Shown in pieces: positions 8,136-17,233 of a stretch of 64,000 nt of DNA; the stretch's first letter is position 1, and each line of letters opens with the position of its first letter. The notes beneath the pieces are model-generated. The model searched no databases, was not told the origin of the DNA, and saw only the letters and a list, made by a program, of their open reading frames with translations. The DNA is taken from NCBI RefSeq assembly GCF_000292525.1, contig NZ_AEYF01000004.1:19376-83375 (forward strand), written 5' to 3'. The DNA comes from Rhizobium sp. CCGE 510 (lineage in GTDB: Bacteria > Pseudomonadota > Alphaproteobacteria > Rhizobiales > Rhizobiaceae). The position numbers and the translations under genes were made by a program.

Positions 8136-9434
8136 ATGACAGTTGAGTGCACCCGGCTGAAATCCGGGCTGACAGTAGTGACAGAAACCATGCCGCACCT
8201 TGAAAGCGCTGCGCTCGGAGTCTGGATCAAATCGGGATCGCGTAACGAGACGGCAGACGAGCACGGCATCGCCCACCTGCTTGAACACATGGCCTTCAAG
8301 GGCACGGGACGCCGCACGGCCCGGCAGATCGCCGAGGAAATCGAGGATGTCGGCGGCGAGGTCAACGCCGCGACGTCGACCGAGACGACCTCTTATTACG
8401 CCCGCGTGCTCAAGGACCACGTGCCGCTCGCCGTCGATATCCTCGCCGACATCCTGACGGAATCGGCCTTCGAGGAGGAGGAGCTGGAGCGCGAGAAGCA
8501 GGTCATCCTGCAAGAGATCAACGCCGCCAACGACACACCCGACGATGTGGTGTTCGACCGGTTCTCCGAAGTCGCCTATCGCGACCAGACGCTCGGCCGG
8601 GCCATCCTCGGTACGCCGGAGACCGTTATCTCCTTCACGCCGCAGCAGATCCGCGGCTATCTTGGCCGCAACTACACGACCGACCGCATGTTCATCGTCG
8701 CCACCGGCGCCGTCGAGCATGACGAGTTCGTGCGCATGGTCGAGGATCGTTTCGCCAGCCTGCCGAGCGAGCCTTCGGCACCGCCGGTGATGGAACCGGC
8801 GCGTTATATCGGTGGCAGCGTGCGCGAACCGCGCGACCTGATGGACGCGCAGATCCTGCTCGGCTTCGAGGGCAAACCCTACCACGCCCGCGATTTCTAC
8901 TGCTCGCAGATCCTCGCCAACATTCTCGGCGGCGGCATGTCCTCCAGGCTGTTCCAGGAAGTGCGCGAGTTCCGCGGTCTCTGTTATTCGGTCTATGCCT
9001 TCCACTGGGGCTTTTCCGACACCGGCATCTTCGGCATTCATGCCGCAACCGGCGGCGAAAACCTGCCGGAACTGGTGCCCGTCATCATCGACGAGCTGCA
9101 CAAATCCGCCGATCAGATCCACCAGAAGGAAATCGAGCGCGCCCGCGCCCAGATCCGCGCCCAGCTGCTGATGGGTCAGGAAAGCCCGGCGTCGCGCGCC
9201 GGCCAGATCGCCAGGCAGATGATGCTTTATGGCCGGCCGATCTCCAATCCGGAGATGATGGAACGGCTTGAGGGCATCACCATCGAGCGGCTGACGGATC
9301 TCGCCGGCCGGCTGTTCTACGACACGGTGCCGACGCTTTCGGCGATCGGGCCGCTGGAACAGCTCGCGCCGATGGAAGACATCACCGCGTCGCTTTCGGT
9401 CCCGGCACCGAAGACGATGCTCGTCGGCCGCTGA
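8136..9434 (+). CDS. M16-family zinc metallopeptidase (mitochondrial processing peptidase-like), 432 aa
   Basis: This is a soluble inverzincin-type peptidase. The inverted zinc motif is H47-L-L-E50-H51 in HGIAHLLEHMAFKGTG, and the third ligand is E127 in the EREKQVILQEI helix, so the active half is intact. The C-terminal half (ARAQIRAQLLMGQESPASRA, with the R/Y region) is the inactive homologous domain. Length and motifs match the PepR/RPP-like group found in all rhizobia and related to mitochondrial MPP-beta. It is immediately downstream of thrC with a three-base gap. The physiological substrate is unknown. Confidence 0.93.
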   Translation: MTVECTRLKSGLTVVTETMPHLESAALGVWIKSGSRNETADEHGIAHLLEHMAFKGTGRRTARQIAEEIEDVGGEVNAATSTETTSYYARVLKDHVPLAVDILADILTESAFEEEELEREKQVILQEINAANDTPDDVVFDRFSEVAYRDQTLGRAILGTPETVISFTPQQIRGYLGRNYTTDRMFIVATGAVEHDEFVRMVEDRFASLPSEPSAPPVMEPARYIGGSVREPRDLMDAQILLGFEGKPYHARDFYCSQILANILGGGMSSRLFQEVREFRGLCYSVYAFHWGFSDTGIFGIHAATGGENLPELVPVIIDELHKSADQIHQKEIERARAQIRAQLLMGQESPASRAGQIARQMMLYGRPISNPEMMERLEGITIERLTDLAGRLFYDTVPTLSAIGPLEQLAPMEDITASLSVPAPKTMLVGR

Positions 9435-9463
9435 GCCGGCGTTCGTCCTGCCGGGAGTGATCG

Positions 9464-10078
9464 ATGCCAAAATCGGTGTTTCGGTTTCTGTCGCGGCAGC
9501 CGGAAGCGGTGGAGCTGGAGAGCGACAGATATCTCCTGCGCCTGCCGCGCTATCAGGATTTCAACCAGTGGCACCGGCTGCGCGCCGAAAGCCGCAAGTT
9601 CCTGGAACCCTGGGAGCCGACCTGGCGGCGCGACGAGCTGACGGAGGGCGCCTACCGCGCCCGCGTCATCCGCGGCAAGCAGGAATATGCCTCGGGCCAG
9701 GCGGTGCCGCTGTTCATTTTCCTCAAGGAAGACCATACGCTCGTCGGCGGCGTCACCATCGGCTATATCAGGCGGGGTGCGGCACAAAGCTGCATGATCG
9801 GCTACTGGATGGGCGAACGCCATGCCGGCCAGGGGCATATGTTCGCGGCTCTGCAATTGGTTATTCCTTACATCTTCGCCGGGCTTGAGTTGCACCGTAT
9901 CGAAGCAGCCTGTATTCCAGATAACGCGCGCAGCATCCGCCTGCTTGAAAAGGCCGGGTTTCAGCAGGAAGGTTATTTGCGCGGATATTTGAAGATCAAC
10001 GGTCAGTGGCATGACCATGTGATGTTTTCACGTCTCGCCACCGATACGGATAAAGGCAGGAAAACCGACAGCCGATGA
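9464..10078 (+). CDS. GNAT-family N-acetyltransferase (RimJ/RimL-like), 204 aa
   Basis: This probably acetylates a protein N-terminus or a small amine with acetyl-CoA. The RimJ-type order is visible: LRLPRYQDFNQWHRLR near residue 30, WEPTW, FIFLKEDHTLVGGVTI, then the acetyl-CoA loop region IGYWMGERHAGQGHMFAAL, and the terminal LHRIEAACIPDNARSIRLLEKAGFQ block. The gene starts 29 bp after the M16 peptidase with GGGAG upstream, and its stop overlaps the next start (ATGA), so it belongs to the thrC operon. Confidence 0.9.
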   Translation: MPKSVFRFLSRQPEAVELESDRYLLRLPRYQDFNQWHRLRAESRKFLEPWEPTWRRDELTEGAYRARVIRGKQEYASGQAVPLFIFLKEDHTLVGGVTIGYIRRGAAQSCMIGYWMGERHAGQGHMFAALQLVIPYIFAGLELHRIEAACIPDNARSIRLLEKAGFQQEGYLRGYLKINGQWHDHVMFSRLATDTDKGRKTDSR

Positions 10079-12987
10079 CCAGAGACCGCATGCTGCCCAA
10101 GTCACCGTCCGGACGAATGATCGCGGTGATCGCAGCCCTTTTCCTGGCAGCCTTCGCCCTGGTGGCGGGCGCTGCCCAGGCGGCCGAACCGGTAAAGATT
10201 TCCCGTGACGACACCGCGCTCGACCTGACCGCGACGACCGAAATCTACGTCAACCAGGGCGAAGCTTTCCAGGTTTCGACCGCTGCCGGCGCCGACGGTA
10301 TCCGCCGCCGCATCGAGGTCAGGGCAAGCTCGGAAAACCACCAGGGTGACTGGGCGGTGTTTGCGCTTGCCAATGTTTCGGAGGAGCAGCTCGAACGCGT
10401 CATCGTCGCGCCGCATTTCCGGCTGGTCAATTCCAAGCTGTTCTGGCCGGATCTCGGTTCGCAGCGCATCAGCGCCATCACGCCGAGCGAAGGTTTCGCG
10501 CTCGATCGGCAGCCGAGCGATGAGGCCGACGTCTTCCGCATCACGCTGAACCCCGGCGCCGTCATCACCTTCGTCGCCGAGCTGTCGACGCCGGAGCTGC
10601 CGCAGATCTATCTCTGGGAACCGAACGCCTACAAGGACACGATCAACGCCTTCACGCTCTATCGCGGCATCGTGCTCGGCATTGCCGGCCTGCTGGCGGT
10701 GTTCCTGACCATCCTGTTCGTCGTCAAGGGCACCTCGATGCTGCCGGCGACGGCGGCTCTGGCCTGGGCGGTGCTCGGCTATATCTGCGTCGACTTCGGT
10801 TTTCTCGGCAAGCTGATCAGCGTCGCCTCCGCCGACCAGCGAATATGGCGCGCCTGCGCGGAAGTGGCGCTGGCCTCCAGTTTCGTCATCTTCCTCTTTA
10901 CCTATCTCAACCTCAACCGCTGGCATGCGCATCTCGGCTACGCGACGCTTGCCTGGGTGCTCGGCCTTGCCCTGCTCTTCGGCGTGGCGATTTACGATCC
11001 GTCGATTGCCGCCGGCATTGCCAGGCTTTCCTTCGCGCTGACGGCGGCGACCGGGCTGCTTTTGATCATCTATCTCGGCTTCAACCGCTACGACCGCGCC
11101 ATCCTCTTGGTGCCGGCCTGGGCACTGACGCTCGTCTGGCTGTTCGGGGCATGGATGACGGTCACCGGCCGGCTCGACAACGACATCATCCAGCCGGCAC
11201 TCGGCGGCGGCCTGGTGCTCATCGTGCTTCTGATCGGCTTCACCGTCATGCAGCATGCCTTTGCCGGCGGCGCCTTCCAGCAGGGGCTGTTTTCCGATCT
11301 CGAGCGGCAATCGCTGGCGCTGACCGGATCCGGCGACATGGTGTGGGATTGGGACGTGGCGCGCGACCGCGTCGTCACCATTCCCGACGTCTCGATCAAG
11401 CTCGGCCTATCGCCGGGCACCATGCATGGGGCGGCGCGCAACTGGCTGCCGCGGCTGCATCCGGATGACCGCGACCGCTTCCGCGCCACGCTCGACGTGC
11501 TGCTCGAACACCGGCGCGGGCGGCTGAACCACGAGTTCCGCATCCGCGCCGAGGACGGGCATTTCCACTGGCTGCTGATCCGCGCCCGGCCGGTGCTCGG
11601 CTCCAACGGCGAAATCATCCGTTGCGTCGGCACGATCGTCGACGTGACCGAGCAGAAGAACTCCGTCGAGCGGCTGCTGCACGATGCGCTGCACGACAAT
11701 CTGACCGGCCTGCCGAACCGGCAGGTGTTCCTCGACCGGCTGCAATCGGTGCTGGCGCTGGCGCCGGGCGGCGACACGCTCAAGCCGACGGTGATGGTGA
11801 TCGACATCGACCGCTACAAGCTGGTCAACGATGCGCTGGGCGTCGCTGCCGGCGACAATATCCTCATCGCGCTGACCCGGCGCCTGCGCCGGCTGCTGAA
11901 ACCGCAGGACACGCTGGCGCGGCTGGCCGGCGACCAGTTCGGCCTGATCCTGGTTTCCGAGCACAATCCCACCAAGGTCGCCGATTTTGCCGATGCGGTC
12001 AGCAAGGCGATCATGGTGCCGATCAACTTCGCCAATCGCGAGATCATCCTGACGGCCTCGATCGGGCTGACCTCCTGGGTCGACCGGCAGGAGAGCGCCA
12101 CCGGCCTGCTCAGCGACGCCGAGCTTGCCATGTACCGGGCAAAACGGGCCGGCGGCAACCGTGTCGAGCCGTTCCAGCCGGCCTTCCGCGACTTCGGTAC
12201 CGACCGGCTGCAGCTCGAAACGGACCTGCGCCGCGCCATCGAGCGCAAGGAACTGTCGATGGTCTATCAGCCGATCGCCCGGCTTGAAGATGTCGAGGTC
12301 GCCGGTTTCGAGGCATTGATGCGCTGGGAACATCCCAAACGCGGCAATATCCCGCCATCCGAATTCATTCCGATTGCCGAAGCCTCGGATCTCATCGGCC
12401 CGCTCGGCATGTTCGCGCTGGAACAGGCGACCAACGATCTGATGAGCTGGCAGCAACTGACCGGCGAATTGCCGATCTTCGTGTCGATCAATCTGTCGAG
12501 CGTGCAGCTGCTTAACAACGAGCTCTATGATGACGTGCGTTCGGTTCTTGCCAAGACCCATTGCCAGCCCTCGCGCCTCAAGCTTGAACTGACTGAGTCC
12601 ATGGTGATGGAAAATCCGGAACAGGCCCGGCTCGTGCTGCAGAAGCTGAAGGAGGCCGGCATCGGGCTGGCACTCGACGATTTCGGCACCGGCTATTCCT
12701 CGCTCGCCTACCTCACCCGTTTTCCCTTCGACATGATCAAGCTCGACAAGGCCCTGGTGCGCGACGGCAGCGACAAGAAGGCGACCGTGCTCAGATCGGT
12801 GATCGCAATGGCGCGCGAACTCGAGATGAAGGTGGTGGCTGAGGGGATCGAATCCAACGAGGATGCGATCGAGCTCGCCAAGATGGGTTGCAACTACGGG
12901 CAAAGCTATCTGTTCGGCCCGCCGATCGCCTCAGAATCGGTGCTGCGGCTGCTGCGGGAGCGGTTTCCGCTGACGAAGCGGGCGTGA
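10075..12987 (+). CDS. Membrane sensor with PAS, degenerate GGDEF and EAL domains (c-di-GMP signalling), 970 aa
   Basis: This is a likely c-di-GMP phosphodiesterase at the inner membrane. A signal peptide (about 1-36) leads to a periplasmic beta-rich domain resembling 7TMR-DISM extracellular modules, then seven or more membrane helices between residues about 200 and 400. A PAS/PAC region follows (about 410-530; DMVWDWDV, HHEFR-type block, RCVGTIVDVTEQK). The GGDEF domain (about 540-695) has AGDQF in place of GGDEF, so cyclase activity is probably lost. The EAL domain (about 715-960) keeps FEALMRWEHP, the ELTES block and LDDFGTGYSS. It overlaps the GNAT gene by four bases. Confidence 0.92.
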   Translation: MTRDRMLPKSPSGRMIAVIAALFLAAFALVAGAAQAAEPVKISRDDTALDLTATTEIYVNQGEAFQVSTAAGADGIRRRIEVRASSENHQGDWAVFALANVSEEQLERVIVAPHFRLVNSKLFWPDLGSQRISAITPSEGFALDRQPSDEADVFRITLNPGAVITFVAELSTPELPQIYLWEPNAYKDTINAFTLYRGIVLGIAGLLAVFLTILFVVKGTSMLPATAALAWAVLGYICVDFGFLGKLISVASADQRIWRACAEVALASSFVIFLFTYLNLNRWHAHLGYATLAWVLGLALLFGVAIYDPSIAAGIARLSFALTAATGLLLIIYLGFNRYDRAILLVPAWALTLVWLFGAWMTVTGRLDNDIIQPALGGGLVLIVLLIGFTVMQHAFAGGAFQQGLFSDLERQSLALTGSGDMVWDWDVARDRVVTIPDVSIKLGLSPGTMHGAARNWLPRLHPDDRDRFRATLDVLLEHRRGRLNHEFRIRAEDGHFHWLLIRARPVLGSNGEIIRCVGTIVDVTEQKNSVERLLHDALHDNLTGLPNRQVFLDRLQSVLALAPGGDTLKPTVMVIDIDRYKLVNDALGVAAGDNILIALTRRLRRLLKPQDTLARLAGDQFGLILVSEHNPTKVADFADAVSKAIMVPINFANREIILTASIGLTSWVDRQESATGLLSDAELAMYRAKRAGGNRVEPFQPAFRDFGTDRLQLETDLRRAIERKELSMVYQPIARLEDVEVAGFEALMRWEHPKRGNIPPSEFIPIAEASDLIGPLGMFALEQATNDLMSWQQLTGELPIFVSINLSSVQLLNNELYDDVRSVLAKTHCQPSRLKLELTESMVMENPEQARLVLQKLKEAGIGLALDDFGTGYSSLAYLTRFPFDMIKLDKALVRDGSDKKATVLRSVIAMARELEMKVVAEGIESNEDAIELAKMGCNYGQSYLFGPPIASESVLRLLRERFPLTKRA

Positions 12988-13386
12988 GCGGAGCGGCCGG
13001 TTTCAACGGTTGTCGGCTCGGCGACAAAGGCCACCTTTGGCCACTATTGACAAAGTGATAGGCCCGGAGGGAGCACCCACCATCGCTTGGAAACCTTAGA
13101 AACAGGCTTTATTGGGTGGCGAGGGGGACACGTTGCCCCCTTGATGCCTCCTCCTGGCATAAGCGAGACGGTTTGACAATTGGGGCCGGCTCTCATGCCG
13201 AAGGATAAGCGAAGCGGGATATACTCTCTCGTCCTTAGTCCTGAATCGTAAATGCTGCGAAGGGCTTAAAACCACCTCTAGACGATGGCGTCAGCCGCTC
13301 TGCAACTTCTTTGTGGATCTTGCTTCTTCAGGCTTGGTCTTTTCTTTGAGTTGTGGCTGATACAACAAGAAGCTCAGGGGATCCTA
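12988..13386. other. Intergenic region at the left edge of the DUF262 insert
   Basis: This 399-bp gap shows no supported gene. GC content falls towards the right, consistent with a junction between core DNA and the acquired DUF262 block. No flanking direct repeat or integrase remnant was recognised. Confidence 0.35.
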
Positions 13387-15072
13387 ATGCAACCAGTGCC
13401 GACGCCCGTAAACCTTAGTCCAATGCATCTGAAAATCAGCAGCCTACTAACTGGTCGGCTTTTTCGTATACCGGAGTACCAGCGGGCGTACGCATGGGGC
13501 ACCAGACAGAGAGCGGATCTTTTCGCCGACATTTTGGGAGTCAAAGAGAGCGGAAGAGAGCATTTTATGGCTACGGTCGTTGCTCTCGGCAGAGAACGAA
13601 GGCTGATCGGCGCAGACGAATTCACAACCGTGGAGATCGTAGACGGACAACAGAGAATAACAACTCTCGTAATCCTCTTGAAGGCGATTGAAAAGGCTCT
13701 TGAGCTCGAGGATCGCACTGAGGCAAAGATCAAGCGCGAGATACAGGAACTACTAGTTAAAGATGATTCTCATTCACTGGTGTTGCTGCAAACCAATCAC
13801 GATACGAGCAACGTCTTTCCAGCCTACATTAGGGACGGAGCGATAAGGGCTGATCAAGCGGAAACCGCAGCCGACAAGAACGTGATAAGCGCTGCTGCCG
13901 AATGTGAGGCTTTTGTAGCTCAGTGGAAGACGCATAGCCCCCTGGTGGAGCTAGTTGCAATAATTCGAAACCAGCTTTCATTGATTTATCACGAGATACC
14001 TGACGAGGCGACAGTCTACCGCGTGTTCGAGGTCCTAAACAGCCGTGGTCTGGATGTGAAATGGATCGATAAGCTGAAAAGTCAGCTCATGGCTTCGTTG
14101 TTTGAATACGTGGAACCGGGGACCAGGCGAGAAGCCTCACTCGAAATGCAAGGCTACTGGCGTGACATCTATCGGACGCTAGGTCAACGTGGAGATCTAG
14201 GCGACGAAGCGCTCCGCTTTACTGGCACATTCTACTTTGTCCACGAGCCACGACGCATTATGGGGCAGGAGGATGCGGTTGCGGATTTGGTGGCGTCAGC
14301 AGGACGCAAGGTCGCCACCATCGCGAAGGTGGGAGCGGACCTAAGAGCAGTTGTACAGGCAGTTGGGAAACTTAACTCAAACGCACGTTTGCGAGCAGTG
14401 ACTAAGGTGTTGCATGCGCGCTTTGTTGCTACTGCCATCATGCTTCGCGGATTTGATACTGCTACAGAAGAAGCGCTGCTTAACGCATGGGAGCGTGTAA
14501 CGTTTCGTATTTTCAGTTTGGGGGGTGCAGATGCAAGACACAAAGTTGGCGAGTACGTCGGCCTAGCCTACAGGATCTATTCCCAAAATATCCCTGCGAA
14601 AGATATCCTTGAAGATCTTAGGGCCATCGGAGCTGACTATAAGATCGATAAGATCCTCTATGGCCCCGAATACTGGGCCAACTGTTATGAGGGATGGGCA
14701 GAAGAGCTACGGTATTTGCTTTATAGGTATGATGAGCACCTGGCAAAGATTGCCGGTCAACCTCTAAGCGCCACTCAATGGAACAAGATATGGCTGGATG
14801 AGCCATCCCGGTCGATCGAACACATTACGCCGCAAAGTGCTGCGGCAAACTACACCCATGAACTCGGAAACTTGACGATGCTGCCGCCAAGGGTCAATTC
14901 GTCTTTGCAAGCCGACCCACCGATCTCTAAAGCAGAACCTTATCTGACGTCCGGCCTGCTCGGCACGATGGCTGTGGGGGTGTCTATTCAGCGGGATGGG
15001 GTGTGGGACGAGAATGCCGTTCGTGAACGCACGCTCCGCATCCATGACTTTGCTTTGCAGGAGTGGAAATGA
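13387..15072 (+). CDS. DUF262/DUF1524 protein (GmrSD-like, probable defence nuclease), 561 aa
   Basis: The N-terminal DUF262 domain shows a ParB-like NTPase motif set: FRIPEYQRAYAWGTRQRADLFADI at about 30-50 and EIVDGQQRITTLVIL at about 82-97. The C-terminal DUF1524 domain has the His-Me/HNH-type SIEHITPQSA followed by HELGNLTMLPPRVNSSLQ near 480-520. Together these resemble single-chain GmrSD/BrxU-type nucleases that cut modified phage DNA; activity here is inferred. ATG 13387 has AGGGG six bases upstream. Codon use (many AGA, AGG, TTA, ATA) and lower GC differ from all neighbours, indicating transfer. It stands alone, without methyltransferase or other defence genes. Confidence 0.85.
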   Translation: MQPVPTPVNLSPMHLKISSLLTGRLFRIPEYQRAYAWGTRQRADLFADILGVKESGREHFMATVVALGRERRLIGADEFTTVEIVDGQQRITTLVILLKAIEKALELEDRTEAKIKREIQELLVKDDSHSLVLLQTNHDTSNVFPAYIRDGAIRADQAETAADKNVISAAAECEAFVAQWKTHSPLVELVAIIRNQLSLIYHEIPDEATVYRVFEVLNSRGLDVKWIDKLKSQLMASLFEYVEPGTRREASLEMQGYWRDIYRTLGQRGDLGDEALRFTGTFYFVHEPRRIMGQEDAVADLVASAGRKVATIAKVGADLRAVVQAVGKLNSNARLRAVTKVLHARFVATAIMLRGFDTATEEALLNAWERVTFRIFSLGGADARHKVGEYVGLAYRIYSQNIPAKDILEDLRAIGADYKIDKILYGPEYWANCYEGWAEELRYLLYRYDEHLAKIAGQPLSATQWNKIWLDEPSRSIEHITPQSAAANYTHELGNLTMLPPRVNSSLQADPPISKAEPYLTSGLLGTMAVGVSIQRDGVWDENAVRERTLRIHDFALQEWK

Positions 15073-15078
15073 TTGTGA

Positions 15079-15106
15079 AGAGCACCGTTCATGTGGCCGG
15101 TGCTCT
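15079..15106 (+). terminator. Hairpin downstream of the DUF262 gene
   Basis: AGAGCACCG at 15079-15087 and CGGTGCTCT at 15098-15106 form a perfect 9-bp stem seven bases after the stop codon. No T-tract follows, so it is a candidate only. Confidence 0.45.
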
Positions 15107-15167
15107 GTAATAAGCCTCAGAGTTTTACCTGGTATGAGACTTCCCGAAGCTCACACCGGTCAATATC

Positions 15168-15440
15168 TCACGGCCTGTTGACGACCAGTTTTCCGCCGCT
15201 CGCCGGGGGCGGTGTAATGGAAGTCTCTCTGATCAGATCGATGCTGTGTACAAGGTACAACGCGTTGTCTGGACTGCGAGCACGATGGACGTCTACTTCG
15301 TTGGCTGTGAGAAAGACATGGCTACCGGCCGAAGTGGTGCCCTTCACCTCGTACAGAGCCTCTACCGTCGCCGATTGGTCTGAAACTCCAGGAGCGCTTT
15401 CCGCTGCCCAAGCGGGCCTCACCGACGACGCCGGTGTCAA
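15168..15440 (-). pseudogene. Remnant of a DUF3883 (NO VEIN C-terminal)-like nuclease-fold protein
   Basis: The open frame encodes ALYEVKGTTSAGSHVFLT, then ANEVDVHRARSPDNALYLVHSID. The E-V-K-G-T strand followed by a serine/threonine turn, an LT-x-NEV helix and a terminal beta strand is the pattern of DUF3883-type domains, which have a PD-(D/E)xK-like core (E-x-K) and occur at the C-termini of restriction and defence proteins. Only about 65 residues match and nothing larger precedes them, because the lrp gene ends at the upstream edge. It is probably a truncated relic of the same acquired block as the DUF262 gene. The family assignment is from memory of the motif, not from a search. Confidence 0.45.
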
Positions 15441-15907
15441 CGTTCGACGGGAACGCTGAGACCGACCTTCACCCGATCCATCGCGACGAATGTTCGGAAG
15501 CGTTTGACGTTATTGTTGCCGAAAAACAGCCGCCGCGTCAGTGCCTCGTAGTCGGCCATTGCGGGGACGACGATGACCAGGATGAAATCCGCCTCGCCGG
15601 TGACGTAGTAGCACTGCTGGATTTCCGGCGCGGCGGCGAACTGGCTCTTTGCCTGTTCGATCTGTTTTGCCGTTTCGCTGATAACCTCCACTTCCACGAG
15701 GATGGTGATCGATTGGCCGAGCGCTGCGGGATCGAGAACGGCGACGTTTGCCTGGATGACCCCATCCCCCTCCATCCGCTTGATCCGGCGTTGGACGGCA
15801 GGCGCGGACAGGCCGACGGCTTCGCCGATGGTCCGTTGCGGCGTGGTATTGTCCCTTTGCAGGATAGCCAGGATCTTGTGATCGAACGCATCCAGGGGAG
15901 ATTTCAC
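15437..15907 (-). CDS. Lrp/AsnC-family transcriptional regulator, 156 aa
   Basis: This is a DNA-binding regulator with an N-terminal winged helix (LDAFDHKILAILQRDNTTPQRTIGEAVGLSAPAVQRRIKRMEG in pieces, residues about 3-50) and a C-terminal RAM ligand-binding domain (VEVEVISE, CYYVTGEADFILVIVVP). The start is the GTG at 15907, since the KSPLDAFDHK N-terminus then has the usual Lrp length; no strong ribosome-binding site is visible. It is divergent from the diaminopropionate lyase operon with a 117-bp gap and most likely regulates that operon in response to an amino acid. Confidence 0.9.
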   Translation of the reverse strand: MKSPLDAFDHKILAILQRDNTTPQRTIGEAVGLSAPAVQRRIKRMEGDGVIQANVAVLDPAALGQSITILVEVEVISETAKQIEQAKSQFAAAPEIQQCYYVTGEADFILVIVVPAMADYEALTRRLFFGNNNVKRFRTFVAMDRVKVGLSVPVER

Positions 15908-16024
15908 CGGTCGGCTCAAAACGGGGCTCCAACGAAACAAAATTGCAAAACCAACCGCGAAATACAGCGCCTTTTTCGCTTCGCCTGCAATATGTTTCAG
16001 CCGAACAACCGAAGCGAGGCGCGC

Positions 16025-17233
16025 ATGTTTCTGCTGAACAGCACTTCCGACTACCGTCAGCCGCTCGACCCGCGGGACGCCGAAACTCTCGGAATGGAAG
16101 CCGCAGATGCCGTCGAGCGTCATCTGGCGTTCCGGGAAAACCATGCGGAAACGCCGCTCGTTGCCCTGCCGGCGCTGGCGGCCGAGATCGGTGTCGCCGC
16201 AATCCACATCAAGGACGAAGGCCATCGGCTTGGCCTCGGAAGTTTCAAGGCGCTGGGCGGCGCCTATGCGGTGATCCGGCTCGTCCTTGAGGAAGCGGCA
16301 AACAGGCTGGGCCGCCCCGTCGATGTCTCGGAATTGCATTCCTCGGCTGTCCGAGAGGTGGCCGAAACGATGACCGTCGCCTGCGCCACCGACGGCAATC
16401 ACGGCCGGTCGGTGGCCCAGGGTGCGCAGTTGGTCGGAGCCCGGGCGGCGATTTTCGTGCATGCCGGCGTCAGCGACGAACGGGTCGCCGCCATCGCCCG
16501 CTTCGGCGCGGAGATGATCCGTGTGGACGGAACCTATGACGATTCCGTTCGCGAAGCGGCGCGCATTGCCGAGCAAAAAGGGTGGACGATCGTGTCGGAC
16601 ACCTCATGGCCCGGTTATGAGCGCATTCCCGGGCTGGTGATGCAGGGCTACACCGCCCTTGTCCGGGAAGCGCTGAGAGAAATGCCGCAGCCGCCCACCC
16701 ATGTGTTCATTCAGGCAGGCGTCGGCGGGATCGCTGCGGCTGTCGCCGGCCACATGGCCATCGCCTTCGGCGACAAACGCCCGACCTTCACAGTCGTCGA
16801 TCCCGCCCGCGCCGCCTGCCTGTTCGAAACGGCGCGGGCGGGACATTTGGTGACCGTTGCCCATGGCGAGCCGACCGTCATGGCGATGCTCGAATGTTAC
16901 CGGCCCTCGCTCGTCGCCTGGCGTATCCTCTCTCGCGTCGCCGACGCGTTCATGACCGTTGAAGAAGACGAGGCGATCTCGGTGATGAAGCGGCTCGCCA
17001 ACCCGGCTGGCAACGATCCCGCGATGGTCGCCGGCGAAAGTGGCGGCGTCGGGCTTGCCGGGCTGATCAGTGCTGCCAGCGATCCCGTGATCAAGGCGGC
17101 ATTGTCCATCGACGGCAATTCGCGCATCTTTCTCGTCAACACCGAAGGCGCGACCGACCCCGGCAAATATCAAGAGATGGTCGGCCGATCACCGGCCATG
17201 GTCGCCTGGGACAGGACTGGAGCTTCAGCATGA
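16025..17233 (+). CDS. dpaL: 2,3-Diaminopropionate ammonia-lyase, 402 aa
   Basis: A PLP enzyme that converts 2,3-diaminopropionate to pyruvate and two ammonia. The PLP lysine is K75 in LGLGSFKALGGAYAV, which is diagnostic for the YgeX/DpaL group. A second signature, ATDGNHGRSVAQGA, carries D123, matching the catalytic aspartate near 120 of the E. coli enzyme. The SDTSWPGYERIPGLVMQGY segment, the glycine loop QAGVGGIAAAVAGH and GESGGVGLAG follow in family order, and length is normal. ATG 16025 has GCGAGG upstream; an in-frame ATG at 15992 is an alternative. It begins a three-gene ATGA-coupled operon. Confidence 0.92.
   Translation: MFLLNSTSDYRQPLDPRDAETLGMEAADAVERHLAFRENHAETPLVALPALAAEIGVAAIHIKDEGHRLGLGSFKALGGAYAVIRLVLEEAANRLGRPVDVSELHSSAVREVAETMTVACATDGNHGRSVAQGAQLVGARAAIFVHAGVSDERVAAIARFGAEMIRVDGTYDDSVREAARIAEQKGWTIVSDTSWPGYERIPGLVMQGYTALVREALREMPQPPTHVFIQAGVGGIAAAVAGHMAIAFGDKRPTFTVVDPARAACLFETARAGHLVTVAHGEPTVMAMLECYRPSLVAWRILSRVADAFMTVEEDEAISVMKRLANPAGNDPAMVAGESGGVGLAGLISAASDPVIKAALSIDGNSRIFLVNTEGATDPGKYQEMVGRSPAMVAWDRTGASA

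Noticed and set aside
7365..9470. 701-codon open frame on the minus strand opposite thrC and the M16 peptidase
   Set aside because: It is a GC-rich shadow of two genes with complete catalytic motifs on the plus strand; the translation is Arg/His/Gly rich and matches nothing known.
11407..12903. 498-codon minus-strand frame opposite the EAL protein
   Set aside because: Antisense shadow of conserved GGDEF/EAL coding sequence without its own ribosome-binding site.
13040..13250. Possible tRNA or attachment-site fragment at the left edge of the DUF262 insert
   Set aside because: No cloverleaf, T-loop or direct repeat matching the right edge could be found by eye.
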